Part shown: positions 15,931 to 21,885 of the stretch, in pieces
Position numbering within the stretch: position 1 is the stretch's first letter
Layout of the letters: every line of letters begins with the position of its first letter
Origin: a virus
Length of the DNA: 21,885 bases
Strand: one strand, 5' to 3'
IMG/VR virus record: IMGVR_UViG_3300025120_000645
Span: 1 to 21,885 of that record
Notes under the pieces: model-generated
What the model was told of the DNA's origin: nothing
Seen by the model: the letters and a program-made list of their open reading frames with translations, nothing else
Database searches by the model: none
Made by a program: the position numbers and the translations under genes

Positions 15931-16383
15931 ATGGCTGGATTAATACAATATGGACAAGGTCTTAAGAACCTTGGAGAACAATCACTTTCTAGTTACTTCA
16001 ACAAAAATGAAGCATTACAAGAAGCTAAAAGACAAGCTAAGTTTGGAAAGCAAATGGGCAGACAGCAATCGGCTGGATACGGTGCTGGTTTGGGTTTGCA
16101 ATACGGCATAACACAAGGCGGAGCTAAGTTTAAAGCAGCAAGCGATATAGTTGGAACTGGAAAAGTAGCAGGTGATGCAGCCTTTGCAGCTGGAGAAAGT
16201 GCATATCAGGCAACTGCAATAGCGGATGCAGCTACAGCTAAAGCGGCAGCAGATGCAGGCACAACCGCAGCAACTGCTACAGAGATTGCTACAGCAGGTG
16301 AGTTAACTACAACGGCAGCAACGGCTGGACCATATGCTATGGCAGCAGCGGCAGCATTTTTATTATTAAACGAATTATTCTAG
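15931..16383 (+). CDS. Small internal virion protein 3 (Ala/Thr-rich C-terminus)
   Basis: A 150-residue protein from the ATG after GGAGG. The N-terminal helix (MAGLIQYGQGLKNLGEQSLS) is followed by GYGAGLGLQYGITQGG, reminiscent of GYVAGLGTTAYM in the protein encoded at 14735. From about residue 80 on it is almost only Ala, Thr, Gly and Glu, with a hydrophobic end (AMAAAAAFLLLNELF) that could enter a membrane. It is likely a membrane-interacting ejection protein, inferred from composition and position. Confidence 0.72.
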   Translation: MAGLIQYGQGLKNLGEQSLSSYFNKNEALQEAKRQAKFGKQMGRQQSAGYGAGLGLQYGITQGGAKFKAASDIVGTGKVAGDAAFAAGESAYQATAIADAATAKAAADAGTTAATATEIATAGELTTTAATAGPYAMAAAAAFLLLNELF

Positions 16384-16392
16384 GAGTAGAAA

Positions 16393-17949
16393 ATGGCAGG
16401 ATTCATATCAGGCTTTAGAGCCGGAAGATCTGACGAATTGCAACGTCAACAACTTAAATCTCAAGATCAGGCATTACGTTACAAAATGGGCATAGATGCA
16501 GAAGATCGTGTTTTTAAATTTTCTAAAGAAATGCGAGATCAAGCTACCTTTCAGCGTAATAATGACAACGCTTTGATCAAGCAAGCTTTGGGTATGTATG
16601 CGATGGGTGAAGAAGTTGACTCAAGTCCAGAATTGGTTGGTGCATTCAACAGAAGTCCAATGAAAAAAGTGTTAATGGAAGATCCCAACGCATTGATTGC
16701 AGACATTAGTGTGACAATGAGCAACCTTGGTTCATTCCAAACAGGACAACTTTCGCCTGAAGAAGCTTGGAGTCCTGAAGTAGAAAGAGTTTTGACTTTA
16801 GCTATGGACGATAGGTTAAACATGTTGGAGGGACAATCAATAAACGGTAGGCCAATAATTGAAAGAAAAATTATGGGCATACGTCCTGCTATAAACGCAG
16901 AAACGGGCGAAATGAGAATGGAAGGCAATGACCCTATTCTTAATGTGATGATAGCTGTTAAAGACCAGCAAGGTGGAGATTTTTTAAAAAATGAAGATGG
17001 CTCTTTAGCTTTGTATCCTTTGACTGAATTGGGAACTGCTGATCCTAATGACCAATTAGAACCAATTAGAGTATCTTCATTGATTGATCGTATTCAAGGT
17101 ATAGATCAAACAGCTAAGTTTAAAAAAATACAACCTGATGCAGCTAAAACTTTATTATCAACAATGAGTGGATCTGGCATAAGTATTAATACGGTGGAAA
17201 GCACCAAACAGCAAGGTATAAAACAAGCAAATATTAGATCTGGCAAAGTAATTGATGAAGACTTAACAGTAGGAAATACTTCTATGAGCAACATACAAGC
17301 TCTAAGCACTATGAGTGGTCTGATGGATTCTGCATTGAGATTAGAACAAGAAGGCGGTCCTAATTTCATGGGGGCCTTCGGCGAATTAAAATTGCAAATG
17401 GCTAAAATTGGTGAAGCTTTTGGTATGACAAATCAATTTTTTGATTCTGCTTCAATAGCCAACGCATCTGCATTTTTTGCTGAAGCTGGAAAAATGTCTT
17501 TGCAATTTATACAACAAACCAAAGGTGCTATTTCAGAGAAAGAAATGGCTTTGTTTGCACAGATGTCAACCAACCTTAACTTAAATCCAGAAGGTAACAG
17601 ATTGATTATAGCTATTGCTATGAATTACGCGCGAAGTCAAGACGTTTTAGGAAGAGCTGCGGCAGATTTTACAACGATGGTAGCTAGGGGAGAAATCAAT
17701 CCTGAAACAGGCAAACCTTATGTTGACGCTGATTACTTAGAGTACAAACAAGAAATAATAGACCGAAACAGTTTATTTGATGGTGTTGGTGAAGATTTTA
17801 TAAATCAAGTTCTAAATAAAGAAACTGAGGGTGGAGTCAGATACATAAGAAATGAAGACGGCTCATCAAGTATCTACGCAAGACAGGGTGATGGATGGGT
17901 TGAGCTAGAAACAAAACAAGAAGTTAACCAAGCTTTTTTAAATACATAA
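16393..17949 (+). CDS. Internal virion protein, gp15-like position
   Basis: A 518-residue soluble protein. The N-terminus is helical and charged (AGRSDELQRQQLKSQDQALR). The middle is mixed, with SINGRPIIERKIMGIRPAIN and DGSLALYPLTEL. The region about 335-430 is helical: FGELKLQMAKIGEAFGM, ASAFFAEAGKMSLQFIQQTK, ISEKEMALFAQMSTNLN and NRLIIAIAMNYARSQDVLGR. It ends in a short beta unit (YIRNEDGSSSIYARQGDGW). The ribosome-binding site is aggag (16382-16386). The order relative to the gp13-like gene and the 844-residue gene suggests an ejection-complex tube protein; the family is not assigned. Confidence 0.78.
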   Translation: MAGFISGFRAGRSDELQRQQLKSQDQALRYKMGIDAEDRVFKFSKEMRDQATFQRNNDNALIKQALGMYAMGEEVDSSPELVGAFNRSPMKKVLMEDPNALIADISVTMSNLGSFQTGQLSPEEAWSPEVERVLTLAMDDRLNMLEGQSINGRPIIERKIMGIRPAINAETGEMRMEGNDPILNVMIAVKDQQGGDFLKNEDGSLALYPLTELGTADPNDQLEPIRVSSLIDRIQGIDQTAKFKKIQPDAAKTLLSTMSGSGISINTVESTKQQGIKQANIRSGKVIDEDLTVGNTSMSNIQALSTMSGLMDSALRLEQEGGPNFMGAFGELKLQMAKIGEAFGMTNQFFDSASIANASAFFAEAGKMSLQFIQQTKGAISEKEMALFAQMSTNLNLNPEGNRLIIAIAMNYARSQDVLGRAAADFTTMVARGEINPETGKPYVDADYLEYKQEIIDRNSLFDGVGEDFINQVLNKETEGGVRYIRNEDGSSSIYARQGDGWVELETKQEVNQAFLNT

Positions 17950-17964
17950 ATTTAAGGAATTACA

Positions 17965-20499
17965 ATGGCAAAGAAGGTCACAGATCCTAAATTATTAGAA
18001 TCTCTAAACGCACAGCCCATAGGTTATACAGAGCCTATGGAACAAGAAAACCCACCTAGTTTTGGAACTTTTAGTAAAACAGAAATGGCTACAAAGCCAG
18101 ATACTAGAGTTAGGCTTTTTGCTGAATCAAGATTAGAAAATAAAGATCCTGATTTTGAATGGGCATGGAACAACGATTTACCATTAGAAGAACAGGTTGA
18201 GCTTGCTGTAGGTGTTTATGGTGAAACCAAAGACGGAGATCTTGTATATCTTACTGATCAAATAGACGAAGAGTCAGGTAAATATAAAGTCTACTTTGAA
18301 GAAGGCTCTGGATTTGTTCAAGGCGCTAAAAAATTTGGTGCTTCTTTAGTACAAGATTTACCAGTAGTAGCAGCTGAAGTTACAGCTGCTACAAGAGCAT
18401 TAAGTGGTAGAGGAAATCCTTTAATGACTGGTGGCATAATATTGGCCGGTGTAACTGCAAAACAAGCTTTACAAGCTATAGCTACAGGCGAAGATATTAT
18501 GGATCAAAAAGTAGCTTCTGGTGCAGAGATGGGTTTTGACGCTGCTCTTAGTTTGACTGGACTGCAAATAGCTAAATACATAGATCGTAAAAGATTTAAC
18601 AAAGCCATAGAAAAACTTGCAGCTCAAGGTGACGACTTTACTGCTAGATTTGGCAACACACCTAATCTTTCTACAACAACAGTAGCCACTTCTGAAGGAG
18701 GAAGAATAATAGGTAATATGGGTGGTGATGTATTACGTGCCAATCCAAAAGAATTAGAGCAAGCACAACAAACACAAGACCTAGCAACTAGACCAGTAGA
18801 AGAAGGTGGCATAGGAGTACCACTTGCACCTGATCAACTTATAACTGATGGTCCTGTAAGAAATATAGGTGATACGCTAAGGCAAGATCCTAGAACTTCT
18901 TTTAGGATGGTAGAACAAAGAAAACTACAAGATGCTGGTGCCAGAGAGCTTCTAGAAGGCCAGATAGATGAGGGTGCAGAAAGTACCTTTGTAGCAGCAG
19001 AAAATCTTTCAGAAGCCGCACAGTCTTTGATAAATGATATAACTAAAACAGCACAAAACACTGCTAGACCCTTGTACGAAAAAGCCTATGAAGATGGTGC
19101 AGTTATGCCAGTAGAAGCTATGGAAGGCCTGATGAACTGGACTGAATCTAGACTTGGTAGATTATTAGGTAGAGCAGACCCAGCATCAGGAAAACTTAAT
19201 ACCTTACTAAATGAAATATCTGAAGTGGTATTAGACGAAGCCGGAACTGAAACTGGTGAAAGAACTTTAAAAACTAATATTTCAGCCGAACAACTTCACA
19301 ACTTACGCATTAATCTAGATGAAACAGCCTTTGAAGGTGAAAAAACATTAGGTAAACAAAACATGCAAGCTTTAAGAAAGGCTTTAGATGATGCACTTAA
19401 AACAATTCCTTCTTTTAGAGAGGCCGACGAAGCTTCAGCTGGTTTATACAAGACCGTAGCCGATACTAAAAAAGGGATGATTGGAAGGCTATCTAATGTT
19501 GTTGGAGAAGAAAAAGCCAAGACAATGTACAACATGTTATTTAAGGCAGAAAACATATCACCTGCTGCTGTACAAAATGTTAAACAACAATTATCAGAAG
19601 TAGAAGGCGGTGCTGAAGCGTTTGATATGTTAGTTGGCAGTTACATTAGAAATACTATGATAAAAGCCAGTAAGGATTTTGCTTCAAACACTACTGGAAA
19701 AACTAATTGGGTCGGTAAAGTCTATGCAGAACTATATGGCGATGTACGTCAAAAAGAGTTGATACGTGCTATGTTGCCTTCTGAAAACGTACAATTGTTT
19801 GATGAAACAATGCAAATATTTGCTTCATTAAAAAATGTACAAGCAGGTGGATCTGCAACATTTACAAGAGGTCAAGTAGACAGATTAATTACAGAAGAAG
19901 GTTTGCGAACAGGTACTGCCCCTACAGGGATGAACATGATCAATAATTGGATTAACTTTCCAAGGTGGAGTGAACATTTCAGTACATGGGTTGAAACAAC
20001 AGCCTCAAATGAAGCTCTTGATCAATTAATCAATATTTTTACAAATCCTAATAGTGTAAGGATCCTCCGTGAAATAAGTGAAAGCGCAGACAGCGCAAGA
20101 GCACCTTCTGTTAGGACAGGGCAAGAGGCAATGCCTATTTTTGAAAATTCAGAACAAGGTTTATCTGCCTTCAAAAAAATATTTGCTATTCCGACAGCTG
20201 CTACTGTTCCTACTGAAACAATAAGAGGTGGCGCAAGAACACAACAAAGAGAATCTAACAGCAGAGGAATTACCAACACAGCACAAAGTCGTATCAGAAG
20301 AACTAGAGATAAATATCCAAACATGGTTAAAAACAATACTGATGCAGCAAGAATGGAAAGGTTAGAAAGAATTTATAGCACAGAAGAAATTAAGGGCGCT
20401 ATAGAACTTAGAAAGAGTAATCCACCTTCTATAAAAGAATTACGAGATTACCTTGACGGAAACACATCTAAACAAATTTACGTATTAGGCCCAGCATAA
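17965..20499 (+). CDS. Large internal virion (DNA ejection) protein
   Basis: An 844-residue protein with an aagga ribosome-binding site at 17954-17958. An acidic N-terminal domain (about 1-110; FEWAWNNDLPLEEQVELAVG) is followed by a Gly/Ala-rich hydrophobic stretch (about 115-200; FGASLVQDLPVVAAEVTAAT, NPLMTGGIILAGVTAKQALQ) that could span or insert into a membrane. Long helical segments (about 310-700) come next, and the C-terminus is basic (residues about 750-790; TRGITN-like, RIRRTRDKYPNMVKNN). No lysozyme or transglycosylase motif was seen. The composition resembles T7-type ejection proteins that enter the cell envelope with the DNA. Confidence 0.78.
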   Translation: MAKKVTDPKLLESLNAQPIGYTEPMEQENPPSFGTFSKTEMATKPDTRVRLFAESRLENKDPDFEWAWNNDLPLEEQVELAVGVYGETKDGDLVYLTDQIDEESGKYKVYFEEGSGFVQGAKKFGASLVQDLPVVAAEVTAATRALSGRGNPLMTGGIILAGVTAKQALQAIATGEDIMDQKVASGAEMGFDAALSLTGLQIAKYIDRKRFNKAIEKLAAQGDDFTARFGNTPNLSTTTVATSEGGRIIGNMGGDVLRANPKELEQAQQTQDLATRPVEEGGIGVPLAPDQLITDGPVRNIGDTLRQDPRTSFRMVEQRKLQDAGARELLEGQIDEGAESTFVAAENLSEAAQSLINDITKTAQNTARPLYEKAYEDGAVMPVEAMEGLMNWTESRLGRLLGRADPASGKLNTLLNEISEVVLDEAGTETGERTLKTNISAEQLHNLRINLDETAFEGEKTLGKQNMQALRKALDDALKTIPSFREADEASAGLYKTVADTKKGMIGRLSNVVGEEKAKTMYNMLFKAENISPAAVQNVKQQLSEVEGGAEAFDMLVGSYIRNTMIKASKDFASNTTGKTNWVGKVYAELYGDVRQKELIRAMLPSENVQLFDETMQIFASLKNVQAGGSATFTRGQVDRLITEEGLRTGTAPTGMNMINNWINFPRWSEHFSTWVETTASNEALDQLINIFTNPNSVRILREISESADSARAPSVRTGQEAMPIFENSEQGLSAFKKIFAIPTAATVPTETIRGGARTQQRESNSRGITNTAQSRIRRTRDKYPNMVKNNTDAARMERLERIYSTEEIKGAIELRKSNPPSIKELRDYLDGNTSKQIYVLGPA

Positions 20500-20504
20500 A
20501 ATAA

Positions 20505-21885
20505 ATGGCAGAAAAAACATCCTCTAACAAGGATAGTTTTGGCTACTTGTATCATTTAGAAACTATTAAACAAGGCAAAGTCGGACTATCTTCAGACAAT
20601 AAACCAGTGACGGCTTACGTCGACGGTGTCGAACACAACAATAAGGTCTATAACCTGCCTCTGTATGACAGAGACACAGGAAAGATATTAAGTCATGAGC
20701 AAGCTTTAATTAAATTCAAACCACAAATTGAAGCAGGCGAAATTGAGTCTTTTGCGTTATTAAAAGGAAAGTTTGAGCAAGGTGAAGATACTTTACAACA
20801 CCATCCGGCTAATATCAGAGCAAGAGAAGAGCATCAAAAAATAGATCTAGATTTTAAACAATCTTTAGATCCTAATCTAATAACACATCAAAATATAAAA
20901 TTACCTTCATCCAAAACAGTTCAATTTAAAGATCCTGTGTCTTATAGATCTATTTCAAGATCTGGCGAGCTTTTGGAAAAAGGCGCAAGAGACGTTGCTT
21001 CTAGAACATACATCTATAAAGCGATTGAAATGGCAGAGCGCCAGAAAAATCTTACAGAAGCAGAAAAGACTAGATACGAAAAAATAATAAAAAACAGTAA
21101 CAAAGAAACCTTTGTTAGTCGTTATGCAGCTAGTAATCCATACTTAAATTTAAATCTACAAAACATCAAACAACAAGGGTTAGCCGATGCAGAGGCTGTA
21201 TTAAATCCTAATTCTGTAGAAATATTATTACAAAAGGCAGTAGATATTTCTGCCGAAGAGGCTGGTATAAGTTTTAGTCCAGAAACGCAAAAGTTTTTAG
21301 AAAACAAAGGATCGATGTGGGAGGACTTTATAAGTGCACCTGTAACTATATTGACAGAGTTAACTTTGACTCAAGCCCCTAATATGGTCATGACAATAGG
21401 CGCATCTGTAGCAGGTGGAATGGCTGCTGGTCCGGCTGGTTTTATTGCTGGTGGATCTGTTATGGCCGCGAGATTGGACTACATAGGCAGATTGCAAGAG
21501 AAGCTTCAAAGAGATGGAGTTAATCTGAATGATCCTAATGCCATAAGGATGGCGCTAGAAGATCCAGAGGTTTGGGAGGATGCTAAAGCAGCCGCAGCCA
21601 GAGGATCAACAGTTGTAGGTCTAGCAAATGCTGTTGGAGGTGCTTATTTGCCATTTGCTAAAACAGTAGGACAAAAGATTGCAGGAACAGCAGCAGCTCC
21701 ATTTGTAGAATCTGGCGGTGAAGCTGGTGCACAGTTGGCATCAGAAGGTGAAGTCTACAGTCCTATAGATGTAGCGGCTGAAGGATTGGCTTCAGGTGTT
21801 CCTAGTGTTGCAGAGGCTATAAGTTATTACGGCACACAATCCAATGTTGAATTGGAAGCAGATCCTGATAACGCATTGCCTTTAT
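20505..21885 (+). CDS. Large internal virion protein, gp16-like (3' partial)
   Basis: ATG at 20505, open for 460 codons to the right edge, so incomplete. It starts MAEKTSSNKDSFGYLYHLET, has a soluble acidic/basic N-terminal region (1-275), then Gly/Ala-rich hydrophobic stretches at about 278-325 (TLTQAPNMVMTIGASVAGGM, AAGPAGFIAGGSVMAARLD) and about 367-430 (GSTVVGLANAVGGAYLPFAK). A GGEAGAQLASEGE element follows at about 405. Alternating helical and Gly-rich segments like these recur in very long phage ejection proteins. Any enzymatic domain would lie outside the window. The weak spacing region (cataaaataa) has no clear ribosome-binding site. Confidence 0.8.
   Translation, partial: MAEKTSSNKDSFGYLYHLETIKQGKVGLSSDNKPVTAYVDGVEHNNKVYNLPLYDRDTGKILSHEQALIKFKPQIEAGEIESFALLKGKFEQGEDTLQHHPANIRAREEHQKIDLDFKQSLDPNLITHQNIKLPSSKTVQFKDPVSYRSISRSGELLEKGARDVASRTYIYKAIEMAERQKNLTEAEKTRYEKIIKNSNKETFVSRYAASNPYLNLNLQNIKQQGLADAEAVLNPNSVEILLQKAVDISAEEAGISFSPETQKFLENKGSMWEDFISAPVTILTELTLTQAPNMVMTIGASVAGGMAAGPAGFIAGGSVMAARLDYIGRLQEKLQRDGVNLNDPNAIRMALEDPEVWEDAKAAAARGSTVVGLANAVGGAYLPFAKTVGQKIAGTAAAPFVESGGEAGAQLASEGEVYSPIDVAAEGLASGVPSVAEAISYYGTQSNVELEADPDNALPL

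Overview
The window looks like part of a tailed-phage (or prophage) genome from a Gram-negative, probably marine, host. All genes lie on the + strand, packed with short gaps or overlaps, in AT-rich DNA (roughly 35-40% GC by eye). I found no tRNA, rRNA, integrase, transposase or CRISPR array, and no gene-free stretch over 300 bases. The tail fibres carry motifs common in marine phage sequences, and the right half resembles the ejection-protein region of T7-like podoviruses. A named taxon cannot be assigned from the sequence alone.

Layout. (1) Bases 1-4346: two tandem tail-fibre genes, each ending in a peptidase S74 chaperone domain. The first is cut by the left edge. After the second comes a 10-codon remnant of a third copy. 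(2) 4350-4700: a small membrane-anchored coiled-coil protein. (3) 4701-9433: a five-gene cassette that is the main point of interest. It encodes CsgF, the CsgG outer-membrane curli secretion channel, a secreted curlin-like repeat protein, a periplasmic FecR-domain protein whose C-terminus also looks curlin-like, and a CHASE2 receptor fused to a class III adenylate cyclase. (4) 9443-10113: a three-TM (GTA-type) holin and a 58-residue membrane protein. (5) 10118-14333: virion structural genes (a large structural protein, a J-like tail protein with FN3 and DUF1983-like parts, a tail assembly chaperone and a 50-residue protein). (6) 14324-21885: a gp13-like GNAT-fold protein, three small Ala/Gly/Gln-rich proteins, and three large internal virion or ejection proteins, the last cut by the right edge.

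How the cassette may work (inference). CsgG with CsgF would form a pore in the outer membrane of the infected or lysogenised cell and export the curlin-like protein. The FecR protein could sit in the periplasm or join the secreted fibre through its curlin-like tail. The CHASE2-cyclase, whose start codon overlaps the FecR stop codon, could convert an envelope signal into cytoplasmic cAMP. At three consecutive junctions the signal peptide of the downstream gene is encoded inside the 3' end of the upstream gene, each time in the +1 frame, which suggests the genes have been kept together as a unit. CsgE, CsgD and CsgC were not seen.
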